Positions 19,454 to 29,589 of a stretch of 64,000 bases of DNA are shown piece after piece (position 1 is the stretch's first letter; every line of letters begins with the position of its first letter). The position numbers and the translations under genes are program-made. Under the pieces are notes generated by a model, which was given only the letters and a program-made list of their open reading frames with translations, ran no database searches and was not told the DNA's origin. Source of the stretch: an uncultured Erythrobacter sp. (GTDB lineage Bacteria > Pseudomonadota > Alphaproteobacteria > Sphingomonadales > Sphingomonadaceae); contig CANLZP010000001.1 in NCBI GenBank assembly GCA_947495695.1, positions 1,075,069 through 1,139,068 on the forward strand. Direction: 5' to 3'.

Positions 19454-20352
19454 GAGAATTTGTTCTTCTTGCGCTTGCCAAACCGCATGTCTGCCTCAAG
19501 CCGCGCGCGCAATTGGCTGTAAAAGGCTTCCAGAAAAGCGCGTTCGTCACCTGCGCCCGGTGCCCAGCCAATCTTGCGACAAATGGTCTGATGGACCGAA
19601 ATCAGCGCATCATCATTGTCATTGCGCAGCAATCGTTCGAGCGTTTGCAGTTCGTGCTCGCCATAGATCGACAGCTCTTGCTCGCCGAATTCATATGTCG
19701 TGCCGGTTACTCCGCTGGTGCCGCTCGCGGCTCCTTGGGTGGACATGACATCAGCCAGTTTGGTGCGCGGGGCCTCCACCACCCATGTGCCTGCGATCAG
19801 ATCGCCCGCCCGCAACGCATCCTTGTTGAGCAGCGGGAAGCCCAGAAATATCGCGAACCAGATCGCCGCCGCCAACCCAGCATTGCCACCCTCTCCGCCG
19901 CTTGCTGAAAGGATGAAGGCCAAGGGCAAGAACAGTTCAATATCGCGGATCAGATTGCGTGCGATCACCGCCTCAGCCGTTAAGCGTCCACCATCGCGAG
20001 CTGCCACGCGCAGACCGACAATCCGCTTGCCCCATGTGGCCCCGCGCGGCCCCATCTCCATCGACAGGAAATAGGCGTAGCGGGCCATGAATGCGAATAG
20101 GATTATCACAACAATGAAGAATTCGCCCACGCCGGAGACCTGTTCCTCCAGCCCATCGAGGACGGTCGAAAACAAACTTCCCAGCAGCAAGACGAAGATG
20201 AGCATGATGGCTATCATGCCGAGATAGAGGAAGGTAAAATCGAGCAATAAAGCACCGACGCGCGCGCCGCGTGTCCCGATGGTTATCGGCAGCGAGATAC
20301 CCTCTGGTGTCACCATTATCCGGTCGCGACTGGCTTTTGTTGGGTTGCTCAT
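19450..20352 (-). CDS. RDD-family membrane protein
   Basis: 300 residues from the ATG at 20352 (MSNPTKASRDRIMV). It has an RDD domain with several membrane helices (RVGALLLDFTFLYLGMIAI; GATWGKRIVGLRV) and a soluble charged C-terminus. RDD proteins are often transporters or membrane scaffolds. The start overlaps the SpoIIM gene stop (ATGA). Confidence 0.87.
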   Translation of the reverse strand: MSNPTKASRDRIMVTPEGISLPITIGTRGARVGALLLDFTFLYLGMIAIMLIFVLLLGSLFSTVLDGLEEQVSGVGEFFIVVIILFAFMARYAYFLSMEMGPRGATWGKRIVGLRVAARDGGRLTAEAVIARNLIRDIELFLPLAFILSASGGEGGNAGLAAAIWFAIFLGFPLLNKDALRAGDLIAGTWVVEAPRTKLADVMSTQGAASGTSGVTGTTYEFGEQELSIYGEHELQTLERLLRNDNDDALISVHQTICRKIGWAPGAGDERAFLEAFYSQLRARLEADMRFGKRKKNKFS

Positions 20353-21413
20353 GGCTGGCCCTCGGTTTGGGCAGGGCGATAGGCAAAGAAGTAAGCGATC
20401 CACAGCGCAAGGAAGGTTGCACCAATTAGCAATCGGTCGGGTGTTCCGCCAACCAGCTGGCGGGGAAATGCTTCCAATATGGCGGCGACCACCATCATCA
20501 GCACTACGCCGGTCATCACCATCGCGCCGCGACGGCCACTTTCTGCTGCCGCCGCCATGATCGTGCGATCACCGGGAAAGGCCATGGATCGCCCGATATG
20601 CATGCCCGCTGCACCTGCCAACAGGATCGCAAAAAGTTCGGTGGTGCCATGGACGCTTAGCCAGGCGGCAAATTCCAACTCCAACCCTTGTCCGGCAAAC
20701 AGCCACATCATCGCGCCCAGCACTGCCATATTGTGCATCAGCAGCATCAAGGAGGGGATGCCAAAGGCAAAGCCCAGCGCGAAGGCCAGAATGGCGACCC
20801 CGGCATTGTTGCTGAATAGGGATGCTGCGAAGATCGACAGACCTCCGGCATCGTCCTTGGTGGCCAAGCTTTCCAGCAATTGTTCGCGCGTCGCTCCTGG
20901 CACACGGCTGTCCGTGAATTGAGAGGGGACCAGCGCATAATACCACTCGCGATCCTGCACGACGAGCAGCCAGCCAACGATGGTTCCGGCCACCATCACC
21001 GCCAAGGCGATGCAGATATCCAACCAGATTTCGCGCACCGCACGGCTCCAACCGCCCAGCAGAAAACCGCGCAGCCATGCAAACAGACCCTGGCGCGGGC
21101 CATAAACCTGAAACCAGGCGCGTTGGACCAGCGATTCCAGATAGTGCAATGTGGCTGCATCCAGCGATGTCTCACGTGCCACAGAAAGGCTGGAGGCGGC
21201 CGTGCGATAGAGCGCTGGCAAGGCGAGCAAATCTTCATCGCTGACCCGGCGCAAACTGCCGCCTTCCATCCGCTTGAGAATATCTTCGAGCCGCGTCCAA
21301 TCGCCCTCGCGTTCCAGCCGGAAGCGATCAGAGCGCAAGGCTGCAGTTTCGATATCCACCGGAGCGGCCATCGCAGCGCGGCCAAACCAATTGCTAACCC
21401 GGGGCGCTTTCAT
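20349..21413 (-). CDS. Stage II sporulation protein M-like (SpoIIM/DUF95) membrane protein
   Basis: 354 residues with a soluble N-terminal half and a C-terminal SpoIIM-type domain of about five membrane helices (FGIPSLMLLMHNMAVLGAMM, HGTTELFAI). The family occurs in non-sporulating bacteria next to MoxR/DUF58/RDD genes, as here. Its role is unknown. It overlaps genes on both sides by four bases. Confidence 0.87.
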   Translation of the reverse strand: MKAPRVSNWFGRAAMAAPVDIETAALRSDRFRLEREGDWTRLEDILKRMEGGSLRRVSDEDLLALPALYRTAASSLSVARETSLDAATLHYLESLVQRAWFQVYGPRQGLFAWLRGFLLGGWSRAVREIWLDICIALAVMVAGTIVGWLLVVQDREWYYALVPSQFTDSRVPGATREQLLESLATKDDAGGLSIFAASLFSNNAGVAILAFALGFAFGIPSLMLLMHNMAVLGAMMWLFAGQGLELEFAAWLSVHGTTELFAILLAGAAGMHIGRSMAFPGDRTIMAAAAESGRRGAMVMTGVVLMMVVAAILEAFPRQLVGGTPDRLLIGATFLALWIAYFFAYRPAQTEGQP

Positions 21414-22750
21414 CCAATTGCCTCGCTGCCTTTGATCTCAAAATACCGGTCAATCAGCTGATAGCCGATTTTCTCCCACGGGGCCTCGATCACATCGACA
21501 CCAAGGTGGCGCAGCCGCTCCAACACCAAGGCGCGTTGCCGGGCCAATGCATCGGCCGTGACACTGCGCGCCAGAGTGTCGAGATCACCCGGATCCTGAT
21601 CGATAAACTCATCCAACTCTGTGTCGGAGATCGTCACAAACAAGACCAGATGGCGGTCGACCAGCCGTCCGATGCTCTCAACCATCATTTCGGCCGCAGT
21701 GGGATCGGTAAAATCGGAAAACAGCACAATAAGGGATCGGCGTTTCAGCCGGGCGGTCAAGGTCGCCAAGGCCAGCGTGAAATTGGGTTCAGCCGCGTGA
21801 TAGTCCAATCCGGCCGCCGCGCTTTGCAGACGATGAAAGGCGCGCGCATCGCCCACAAAGGGCGTGATCAGATCCGGCTTTTGCGCAAAACCGAACAACG
21901 ATACACGGTCCCCGCTTTTCAAAGCGACATAGGCTGCGGTGAGAGCGGCAGAAACGGCGCGATCGATCCGCGGCAAGCCATCAACTGGCTCGCACATCGT
22001 TTGCCCGCAATCGAACGCAAACACGATCTGATTGTTGCGCTCGCTTTCATTCTCGCGGGCATAGAGGCTCATGTGGCGGGCGCTGGCCTTCCAATCGATC
22101 CGGCGCCGATCCATCCCCGATTCGTACTCGCTTAGCGCTTCAAATTGGGTGCCTTCGCCGCGTATCCGACGCGCAATTTGACCAAATTGTGCGTCGCGCA
22201 GAAAGGTTTGCAATTCGCGCGAGCGCACCGGCGACAGATCGGGCCAGATCCGGACCGCTTCATCCAAGACGCGCTCCTGCTGGCGTGAACCAAGCCCCAA
22301 GGGACCACTCCAGCGCAGCCAAGCATGGGTTATCGCTGCGGTGCCACGCCGCTCGGGTTGTACGTCCACAGCGCCTTCGTGCAGATCCGCCTCGGGTGAG
22401 CTCAGCATCGCAATGGTGGCGCGCCCGCTTGGTGCCAGGCGCGGATCAAACTCCAGTGCGGCCTGCGCATCTTTGGCCAATTGGCTGGAGAATTGAGCGA
22501 ACGCCGCAAGCTGAGTGTCCTGCCCCACTTCAGTGTCGTTGGGCACTTGGACGCCCCATTCCTTAACCCCGCCTGCCAGAATAGCATCGATCACAATCAA
22601 TGCGATGAAGGCGATTGCAGCGATCGGCGCGACGACCCACAGGTCGGGCGAGACAGCGGCAATCACCAGCGCGACCGGCGCGGCGAGCGCGGTCAGCCAT
22701 GCTGCCGGAGCGGTTGGAACTATGGACAAGGCGGGCAGCTTTGGCCGCAT
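21410..22750 (-). CDS. DUF58-domain protein (von Willebrand-like)
   Basis: 446 residues: two N-terminal membrane helices and a C-terminal DUF58/vWA-like domain with the family motif YESGMDRRRIDWKASARHM and IVFAFDCGQTM. DUF58 proteins are typical partners of MoxR AAA ATPases, which are thought to remodel or insert metals into vWA client proteins. It is translationally coupled to the SpoIIM gene and four bases from moxR. Confidence 0.88.
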   Translation of the reverse strand: MRPKLPALSIVPTAPAAWLTALAAPVALVIAAVSPDLWVVAPIAAIAFIALIVIDAILAGGVKEWGVQVPNDTEVGQDTQLAAFAQFSSQLAKDAQAALEFDPRLAPSGRATIAMLSSPEADLHEGAVDVQPERRGTAAITHAWLRWSGPLGLGSRQQERVLDEAVRIWPDLSPVRSRELQTFLRDAQFGQIARRIRGEGTQFEALSEYESGMDRRRIDWKASARHMSLYARENESERNNQIVFAFDCGQTMCEPVDGLPRIDRAVSAALTAAYVALKSGDRVSLFGFAQKPDLITPFVGDARAFHRLQSAAAGLDYHAAEPNFTLALATLTARLKRRSLIVLFSDFTDPTAAEMMVESIGRLVDRHLVLFVTISDTELDEFIDQDPGDLDTLARSVTADALARQRALVLERLRHLGVDVIEAPWEKIGYQLIDRYFEIKGSEAIG

Positions 22751-22754
22751 GTAA

Positions 22755-23717
22755 TTAGCGCGGAGCCTCCGTGCTTTCGATCAACTCAGCCACCAAGGCC
22801 TCGACGTCGCGGCCTTCAATTTCGGCAGCGGGGCTAAGCGCCAAGCGGTGGCGCAGCACGGGGACGGCCAACGCTTTTACGTCATCGGGAATGGCATAGG
22901 CTCTGCCTTGCAGGGCGGCCCTGGCCCGTGCCGCATTGGCCAGCATGACAGCAGCGCGCGGGCTGGCGCCAACGGACAATTCGGAATGGTCGCGCGTCGC
23001 TCGCACAAGGCGGACGACATAGGAAACTATCTCATCGGCGACAGTAACGTGCTCGGCTGCTTGGCTGGCAGCGACCAGCTTGGCGGTGTCGGCGACTGCG
23101 GTAACACCCAAATCGGTCGGACGCGGTGGCCCTTGGCGTTTGCCATAACGGCCAACAATGACGGCTTCTTCGCCTTCGTCAGGATAAGGCACCAACAGCT
23201 TGAACAAGAAGCGGTCCAATTGAGCCTCGGGCAGAGGATAGACGCCCTGATTCTCAATCGGGTTTTGCGTGGCCAAGACCATGAATCGCTCTGCCAGCGG
23301 GTGTGTCTCCCCGTCCAATGTCACGCGGCGTTCCTGCATTGCCTCTAGCAAAGCGGCCTGCGTTTTAGGCGGGGTTCGGTTGATCTCGTCAGCCATCAGC
23401 AGCTCACAGAAAATGGGTCCGCGCGTCAGTGTGAACTGGCTGTTCTGAAAGTTGAACAAGTTTGAGCCGAGAATATCGCCCGGCAGCAGATCAGGAGTGA
23501 ATTGGATGCGGCCAAAGTCCAGCCCCAGCGCAGTGGCGAAGCTTTGCGCCAGAAAGGTCTTGGCGGTGCCCGGCGGGCCTTCCAGCAAGACATGCCCTTC
23601 GCTGACCATGGCGACCAGCAATTGCTCGATCATCTCGTCCTGACCAACGATAGCTTTGCCCACTTCGGCCCTGATGGCGTTGGCCAATTCGCGCAATTGC
23701 TCCAGTGTCATGCTCAT
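22755..23717 (-). CDS. MoxR-family AAA+ ATPase
   Basis: 320 residues with Walker [10 protein letters not shown], Walker [16 protein letters not shown], sensor 1 ATQNP and a C-terminal lid with the second arginine [12 protein letters not shown] region. MoxR ATPases act as chaperones for vWA-containing partners such as the DUF58 protein encoded next. The start overlaps the DUF4350 gene by four bases. Confidence 0.94.
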   Translation of the reverse strand: MSMTLEQLRELANAIRAEVGKAIVGQDEMIEQLLVAMVSEGHVLLEGPPGTAKTFLAQSFATALGLDFGRIQFTPDLLPGDILGSNLFNFQNSQFTLTRGPIFCELLMADEINRTPPKTQAALLEAMQERRVTLDGETHPLAERFMVLATQNPIENQGVYPLPEAQLDRFLFKLLVPYPDEGEEAVIVGRYGKRQGPPRPTDLGVTAVADTAKLVAASQAAEHVTVADEIVSYVVRLVRATRDHSELSVGASPRAAVMLANAARARAALQGRAYAIPDDVKALAVPVLRHRLALSPAAEIEGRDVEALVAELIESTEAPR

Positions 23718-25054
23718 GCTTTCAATATCCTCTCAAGGTCGTGAAGGGCGCGTGCGGCGCGCAAAATGTCAATCGGGCGCGAAGCTGCTTCCAAGGCAGA
23801 CACGCGATGGGAAAATCCGGGGTCATCGGGCAGCCGAGCAGCAATCGCCTGATCCAAAGTGTCGGTGTCGTGGCGCGGCAGACCCAAGACCTTCTGAATG
23901 CGCCGCGCGCTCAACATGGCATAGGGTTGGGCGAGCAAGCCGGTGCGCTTGGCCCTCAGGATCAGTCCGGCCCCATTGGTGACCAGACGCTGCTTGCCAA
24001 AATCGATCGCGGGGCGCTCTGCCACCGCCGGGCCAAAGCGTCGAAACGCGCGCCAACCCACAATGATCAGCGCCAATATCAGGCACAGCGTTGCCGCCAA
24101 GAATGGCGGGCTGAAGGCCAATGTCAGCAAATTGGCGGTGCCGCCCAATCCGTTCAACGTCAGATCGAACACCACTGGCATGCGTTCTTCATAGCCTGCT
24201 GCCTCGAATATGGCATCGGCCAGCCGGGCATTGGCTTGGTTTGCGAGGCCATAATTGTTGAGCAAATCCGGCTCGACCACAAACACAACGCGATGCGCAT
24301 CATTGTAGAATGAGCCATCTTCTGTGCCGAGAATATCCACCACCAGCGCGTTGCCATTATCATCGACCAGCATCTCGTCGAACAGATCGCTGTCCTCGAC
24401 CCACAAATGCCGTTGGTCGGGAAGCTGTCCGGTTACACCATAGCCGGTCCAGCCTTTGCCGGGGCTTTGCGCGGCACCTGTCATGGCGATGCTTAACTCA
24501 TTGATCCCAGATACAATCTCATCAGTCGTAGCGTCATCGCTCACTTCCGTGCCTTGCGGATCAGCCTTGATTGTCATGGAATAGGGTTCCGGCAGATCAG
24601 CCACCCATTCGGGCGTTTGGCTGCCGACCAGGCGGACCCATTCTTCTCCTACCTGATCTTCGATTTCATCCGGCATATTGCGAGGAAAACCCATCGCGAA
24701 CCATTTGGGAAGGATGACCACGGTAGGGCCCTGGTATTGGCGTTTTTCCAGCAACGCGCCAAATTCCTCCGCATCGCTGGCCAAGGGCGGGGTCAGCACC
24801 AGAATATTGGACGTGTCCAGGCCCGATGGAGAGCGGGACAATTCCACCTCATAGCCATCCTTTTCAAGATAACGGGCGAGGCCAGCAAACCCATTGAGGC
24901 CCGGTGATGCAGCATGCGCCTGCCCGGTTCCCTTACGCTCGCCTGTATCGCCCGCGCCAATCGAGTAGAGCAGCGCAACAAAGGCCAGCAAGCCCACCAA
25001 GACGACCGTCAGAACGACCCGCGGATTAAAGGGTGTGCTACCCGCCCGGCTCAT
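23714..25054 (-). CDS. DUF4350-domain membrane protein
   Basis: 446 residues with an N-terminal membrane helix ([20 protein letters not shown]), a large periplasmic DUF4350 region, and a second helix at about residue 320 ([20 protein letters not shown]) before a cytoplasmic C-terminus. It recurs in MoxR/DUF58 operons. No enzymatic motif is recognised. Confidence 0.82.
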   Translation of the reverse strand: MSRAGSTPFNPRVVLTVVLVGLLAFVALLYSIGAGDTGERKGTGQAHAASPGLNGFAGLARYLEKDGYEVELSRSPSGLDTSNILVLTPPLASDAEEFGALLEKRQYQGPTVVILPKWFAMGFPRNMPDEIEDQVGEEWVRLVGSQTPEWVADLPEPYSMTIKADPQGTEVSDDATTDEIVSGINELSIAMTGAAQSPGKGWTGYGVTGQLPDQRHLWVEDSDLFDEMLVDDNGNALVVDILGTEDGSFYNDAHRVVFVVEPDLLNNYGLANQANARLADAIFEAAGYEERMPVVFDLTLNGLGGTANLLTLAFSPPFLAATLCLILALIIVGWRAFRRFGPAVAERPAIDFGKQRLVTNGAGLILRAKRTGLLAQPYAMLSARRIQKVLGLPRHDTDTLDQAIAARLPDDPGFSHRVSALEAASRPIDILRAARALHDLERILKA

Positions 25055-25794
25055 GATGTAGCCCCGCTCAGTTGCGGCTGGGTGCGGGCTGTACGGTCCA
25101 GAATTCGGCCGTCAATTCGCTCCAATGCAAAGTCTGCATAGGCCGCTCGGGCCTCTTCCCAATCGGTCTGGTTCAACGCGCGCAAAGCAAACAGGCTGCG
25201 TTCGACCCGTTCTGCAATGATGCCAAAGGCGCCGCGTGCCTTATCGGGCAGGGCTGGCTGTGCTGCCAGCTCGCGCGCGGTGCTGGATGGCTCCACCAAA
25301 TCCGGCTTCGCTTGCGCAATCTGGGTGATGCTGCGTTGAAGCAACAAATGGGTCGCTGCGTCATAATTGCCCTGTGCCGCCAGTCTGTCTGCATCCTCCA
25401 GCAAAGCCAGCGCGGCCTGCTGATCGGGCTGCCAATAGTCTTCTTCCAGCTCGGCATCGGTTCCAAAACGAGGCTTTAGAAGAGGCTCGATAACGCGGTA
25501 GATGATGTAAAGCACTGCGGCGATCAGCAGGGCCAGCAATACCCATTTGAGCACGGGCCAGGACAGGCCAAGCGCTCTGGCCACAGGCTCGAAGAGCTGT
25601 CCCAGCCATTCGCTCAAGCGTTCCAGCCATTCGGGTGGTTGTGTGTTGCGTGGCGGAACCTCTACCGGAGCAAACTGCAAGTCGCTCTCAGCCCGCACTT
25701 CCTGCCATGCGCTGGACGCCTCACCCCCGTCAGGCGTTTGATCAATACCGTTTGCGATGCTCACGGTCTGATTGGTGGCAGGTGATGCAGCCAT
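25051..25794 (-). CDS. DUF4129-domain membrane protein, first gene of the MoxR operon
   Basis: About 247 residues from the ATG at 25794 (an in-frame TTG lies two codons earlier). A single membrane helix (VLKWVLLALLIAAVLYIIY) is followed by a cytoplasmic C-terminal domain with the DUF4129 pattern. It heads an operon of overlapping genes DUF4129-DUF4350-MoxR-DUF58-SpoIIM-RDD-GNAT. The family is linked to envelope homeostasis only by context. Confidence 0.8.
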   Translation of the reverse strand: MAASPATNQTVSIANGIDQTPDGGEASSAWQEVRAESDLQFAPVEVPPRNTQPPEWLERLSEWLGQLFEPVARALGLSWPVLKWVLLALLIAAVLYIIYRVIEPLLKPRFGTDAELEEDYWQPDQQAALALLEDADRLAAQGNYDAATHLLLQRSITQIAQAKPDLVEPSSTARELAAQPALPDKARGAFGIIAERVERSLFALRALNQTDWEEARAAYADFALERIDGRILDRTARTQPQLSGATS

Positions 25795-25827
25795 GCGCAA
25801 CCGCTAGTTCCCAAAGAATTTCAACGC

Positions 25828-26721
25828 TCAACCGCGCACTCGGGCCTGTCGATATGTACCAAGGATTCGCAATTCCTTGCTGTGAAATGCCAGTTCTTCC
25901 AAGGCTCGATCAACCGCTGGATCGCCGGGCGCACCAATTATGTCAGCATAGAACATAGAAGCCGAAAAACTGGCGCCGCGCTGATAGCTTTCCAGCTTGG
26001 TCATATTGACCCCATTGGTGGCAAAACCGCCCATCGCTTTATACAAGGCCGCCGGGATATTTTTCACCTCGAAGATAAAGGTGGTCACGGCCTGCTCGCC
26101 ATCAAGCGTTGCCGGATCAATCGCCTGGGGCGCCAGAATCACAAACCGGGTCATATTGTCGGACGAATCTTGAACATTATTCTCGATGATCTTGAGACCA
26201 TACAATTCAGCGGCAATCGGCGGTGAAATCGAAGCGATTGTCGGATCGCGCTTTTCCGCGACATAGGCCGCAGCCCCCGCAGTATCGGCATAGCTGAGCG
26301 GCACAATATTGCGCTCGCGCAGGAAGAATCGGGATTGGCCTAAGGCTTGGGGATGGCTGTAGGCGGCCTGAAAGGGACCATCGCCCGTGCTCATCAAGGC
26401 ATGTTCGATTGGCATGAAATATTCGCCCACAATCGACAGTCCGCTTTCAGGCAGTAGAAAGTGGATGTCGGCCACCCGGCCATGCTGCGAATTTTCAATC
26501 GGGATAATGGCGCAGCCCGCTTTGCCTGCCTTCACGGATTCCAGCGCGTCAGCAAAATCAAAGCATGGCAAGGGCAAGGCCTCGGGCATGGCTTCCATCG
26601 CCGCGCGATGAGAATTGGCACCGGGAGCGCCCTGGAACGCAATCGCGCGTTCTGGGGCATCGGCGGCAGAGGCGCGCATGGTTTCAACCATGGCCATGGC
26701 AGGGGCTGGAAAGCTTCGCAT
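25828..26721 (-). CDS. pheA: Prephenate dehydratase
   Basis: 297 residues from the ATG at 26721 (MRSFPAPAMAM). The frame is open to 26796, but relatives begin near the chosen site. The catalytic domain starts RAIAFQGAPGANSHRAAM and includes NMTRFVILA with the conserved TRF motif. An ACT regulatory domain follows (FEVKNIPAALYKAMGGFATNGVNMTKLESY). It converts prephenate to phenylpyruvate and is probably feedback-inhibited by phenylalanine. Confidence 0.95.
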   Translation of the reverse strand: MRSFPAPAMAMVETMRASAADAPERAIAFQGAPGANSHRAAMEAMPEALPLPCFDFADALESVKAGKAGCAIIPIENSQHGRVADIHFLLPESGLSIVGEYFMPIEHALMSTGDGPFQAAYSHPQALGQSRFFLRERNIVPLSYADTAGAAAYVAEKRDPTIASISPPIAAELYGLKIIENNVQDSSDNMTRFVILAPQAIDPATLDGEQAVTTFIFEVKNIPAALYKAMGGFATNGVNMTKLESYQRGASFSASMFYADIIGAPGDPAVDRALEELAFHSKELRILGTYRQARVRG

Positions 26722-26871
26722 GGCTTGGCTGCTATCGTTGCAAACGCTTGCCCGCAAGTGTGTTGCGCGATTAGCAACATTTGATGCGACCATCACCCTT
26801 GCGCCTTTCGCTTGGCCAGACTAGAGCCACGCGCGACTACATATTGGACAATTCGCGGACTTTATCTGACC

Positions 26872-27486
26872 ATGGAAGATCGTTTTAACACCATTGCCGG
26901 CTGGGTGCTTTTTGCAGGCATCATTGCTTTGGGACTTTCAATCGTTAGTGGAAAATTCTTCCACGCCGACAAGCCAGAGGCGCCTGAAACGCCGGGTTAT
27001 GTCATTGAAGGTGCAGACGACGGAGCTGGCGGCCCGGCGGAAATGACCATGGCTCAGGCGCTGAATATGCCCGGTATTGATGCGAGCAAGGGCCAACAAG
27101 TTTTTGCCAAATGCACAGCGTGCCACACGGTTGAACAGGGCGGCGCCAATGGCATCGGACCCAATCTTTGGGCGGTTATGGGCTCGGGGATTGGGAACCA
27201 TGTCCCCGGCTTTGCCTATTCCAGCGCGCTCACCGAAAAGGGCGGCACTTGGGATTGGGAAACGATGGATGCCTGGCTGAAAAGCCCGCGCGCCTTTGCC
27301 AATGGCACCAAGATGAGCTTTGCGGGTCTCAGCAAGATCGAAGATCGGGCTGCGGTCGCGATGTATATGAACGAGAACGGTTCGAACCTGCCCGTGCCGG
27401 AATATGTCGAAGTTGTTGCTGCAAGCGGTGACGATGAAGAAGCGGACGCGGCAGAAGGCGAAACCGAAGCTGCGGCAGCCGAGTAA
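26872..27486 (+). CDS. Membrane-anchored class I cytochrome c
   Basis: 204 residues from the ATG at 26872. The N-terminal helix GWVLFAGIIALGLSIVSG is an uncleaved anchor. Heme is bound at CTACH (Cys81, Cys84, His85) and the distal ligand is probably Met148 in GTKMSFAGL. This resembles CycM/cyt c552-type electron carriers between the bc1 complex and oxidases. The C-terminus is acidic and alanine-rich. It is divergent from pheA. Confidence 0.92.
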   Translation: MEDRFNTIAGWVLFAGIIALGLSIVSGKFFHADKPEAPETPGYVIEGADDGAGGPAEMTMAQALNMPGIDASKGQQVFAKCTACHTVEQGGANGIGPNLWAVMGSGIGNHVPGFAYSSALTEKGGTWDWETMDAWLKSPRAFANGTKMSFAGLSKIEDRAAVAMYMNENGSNLPVPEYVEVVAASGDDEEADAAEGETEAAAAE

Positions 27487-27489
27487 GGT

Positions 27490-28164
27490 TTAGCTTTCTT
27501 CGTCTCGGCCCTTAAAGCCCTGAGCGACCACATACCATTCCGATGATCCCTTGCGGCTGGCAGGCGGCTTGGCGTGCTTTACAGCTGTAAAATGCTGCTT
27601 GAGCATAGCGAGCAAGTCTGTGTCGGTGCCACCGGCCAGCACCTTTGCCACAAAGGCGCCGTTCTTCTCCAAGGTCTCAACCGCAAACCATGCTGCGGCT
27701 TCCACCAGCCCCATGGTGCGCAGATGATCGGTTTGTTTGTGGCCAACGGTGTTGGCGGCCATGTCTGACAGAACCAGATCGGGCGGGCCATCCAGCGCGG
27801 CTTCCAGCAAGGCCGGAGCCTTGTCGTCCATGAAGTCCATTTCCAGAATGGTTACGCCTTCGATGGGATCGGTTGGCAGCAGATCGATCCCGACAATCGC
27901 AGCCTTAGGGGCAAGTTTGCGCATGACCTGGCTCCACCCGCCGGGCGCTATACCCAAATCGACCACGCGTTTTGACCCGCGAATCAGGCTGAACTTTTCA
28001 TCCAGTTCCAGCAATTTATAGGCGGCCCGGCTGCGATAGCCGTCTGCCTTGGCTCGTTTGACATAGGGGTCGTTGAGCTGCCTCTCCAGCCACAAAGTCG
28101 ATGATTGGGTGCGTTTCTTGGCAGTACGCACACGGCGGTCTGGATTGCGTCCTGATCGGGTCAT
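27490..28164 (-). CDS. rlmE: 23S rRNA (uridine-2'-O) methyltransferase RlmE/FtsJ
   Basis: 224 residues. FtsJ fold: YRSRAAYKLLELDEKF with the catalytic Lys, SAM motif VVDLGIAPGGWSQV, the catalytic Asp in LSDMAANTVG, and the final Lys region. It methylates U2552 of 23S rRNA. The start overlaps the Ppx/GppA gene stop by four bases. Confidence 0.95.
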   Translation of the reverse strand: MTRSGRNPDRRVRTAKKRTQSSTLWLERQLNDPYVKRAKADGYRSRAAYKLLELDEKFSLIRGSKRVVDLGIAPGGWSQVMRKLAPKAAIVGIDLLPTDPIEGVTILEMDFMDDKAPALLEAALDGPPDLVLSDMAANTVGHKQTDHLRTMGLVEAAAWFAVETLEKNGAFVAKVLAGGTDTDLLAMLKQHFTAVKHAKPPASRKGSSEWYVVAQGFKGRDEES

Positions 28165-29462
28165 TTCGAGCGCCGTTTCTGTTCATTATTGTTGGGTTCT
28201 GGCTTAGCAGGCGTGCGATTGCGGTCGCTCTCAAAATCGGCCGCCATCAGGCTGCGCAAGATGCCTTCACGAATACCGCGATCGGCAACGCCCAAGCGTT
28301 GGGCTGGCCAAATGTCGAGGATACTTTCCAAAATTGCGCAACCGGCCACAACCAGTTCGGACCGGTCTTGGCCGATACAGGGCACCAGGCTGCGTTTTGC
28401 CGGCGATAGGCTGGACAGGCGCGTGCTGATGTCGCGCATCGATTGCGAAGGAACGATCAAGCCGTCCACCTGCTTACGGTCGTAATGGGGCAATTCCAGA
28501 TGCAGACTGGCCAATGTGGTCACGGTGCCGCTGGTGCCCAGCAAGCGAATGTCAGGATGCAGGGACGAGGTCGCAATGCGTTCGGCAAAGGGAGCGAAAC
28601 TTTCTGCAACCACTTGCCGCATCTTGGCATAGCGCGCGGCACGTTCATCGGCGGGGCCTTCCACCCGGCCAACCGTATCGGTCAGCGACACGACGCCCCA
28701 AGGAACGCTTTGCCAATCCAAAATCCGAGGGACTTTGCCGCCTGCCTCGACCAACACCAGCTCGGTCGAACCGCCTCCAATGTCAAAAATGATGGCTGGC
28801 CCGTCGCCTTGTTCCAGCAGGATGTGGCAACCCAGCACAGCCAGACGGGCTTCTTCCTGTGCGCTGATGATATCGAGCATGATGCCCGTTTCCTGACGCA
28901 CCCTTTCGATGAATTTGACGCCATTTTCGGCCCTGCGGCACGCCTCTGTCGCGACCGAGCGGGCCAGGTGCACATTGCGGCGCTGCAATTTTTCGGCGCA
29001 GATGGTCAGCGCGCCCAGCGTTCGATCCATTGCCGCATCGCTCAGCCTGCCAGTGGTGGCCAAATTCTCACCCAATTTCACAACGCGGCTAAAGGCATCG
29101 ATGACGGTGAAGTTCTGGCCTGACGGGCGGGCGATCAACAAGCGGCAATTGTTGGTTCCCAGATCCAGCGCAGCATAGGCTTGGCGCGGATGCGGGCCGC
29201 GCCGGTAAGCGGGCCGGTCCTTGGGTTTGAAACGCGCAGCAGAGGCCGTCTGCCTGCCCGATGCTGACTTGCCTGGCGCGGTTTCATTGGATTGTGCGGA
29301 TGGGTCATGCGCGCGGCCATAGGCCTGCTTACCCTTGCGGGCATTGCGCTGTTCCTTTGGCTGTGAGGCACGCTTGTAGCGAAAATCGGCTACTTTGCCG
29401 GACTTGCCGCCTCTTTTCTTGCCAGCCTTACTTTTACTGTCCGGCGGAAAATGGTCCGCCAT
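28161..29462 (-). CDS. Ppx/GppA-family phosphatase with basic N-terminal extension
   Basis: 433 residues from the ATG at 29462. The exopolyphosphatase / pppGpp phosphatase domain begins near residue 97 (YAALDLGTNNCRLLIA) and contains FDIGGGSTELVLVEAGG and the later LLGTSGTVTTLASL. The first ~95 residues are highly basic and low in complexity (KSKAGKKRGGKSGK and similar) and probably disordered, perhaps binding polyphosphate, RNA or ribosomes. It precedes and overlaps rlmE, suggesting a ribosome/stringent-response link. Confidence 0.9.
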   Translation of the reverse strand: MADHFPPDSKSKAGKKRGGKSGKVADFRYKRASQPKEQRNARKGKQAYGRAHDPSAQSNETAPGKSASGRQTASAARFKPKDRPAYRRGPHPRQAYAALDLGTNNCRLLIARPSGQNFTVIDAFSRVVKLGENLATTGRLSDAAMDRTLGALTICAEKLQRRNVHLARSVATEACRRAENGVKFIERVRQETGIMLDIISAQEEARLAVLGCHILLEQGDGPAIIFDIGGGSTELVLVEAGGKVPRILDWQSVPWGVVSLTDTVGRVEGPADERAARYAKMRQVVAESFAPFAERIATSSLHPDIRLLGTSGTVTTLASLHLELPHYDRKQVDGLIVPSQSMRDISTRLSSLSPAKRSLVPCIGQDRSELVVAGCAILESILDIWPAQRLGVADRGIREGILRSLMAADFESDRNRTPAKPEPNNNEQKRRSK

Positions 29463-29589
29463 AATTGCTGCTTTCTGTTCCTCTCGCACCGCAAGGGTGC
29501 GAGGACCTGAGGCAGATGCTAGCTTTTATGGGGCAAATCGGCAAGTTTGCCGTTGAGACCACCGCCGCAAACAGGGGCCAATGGGCACT

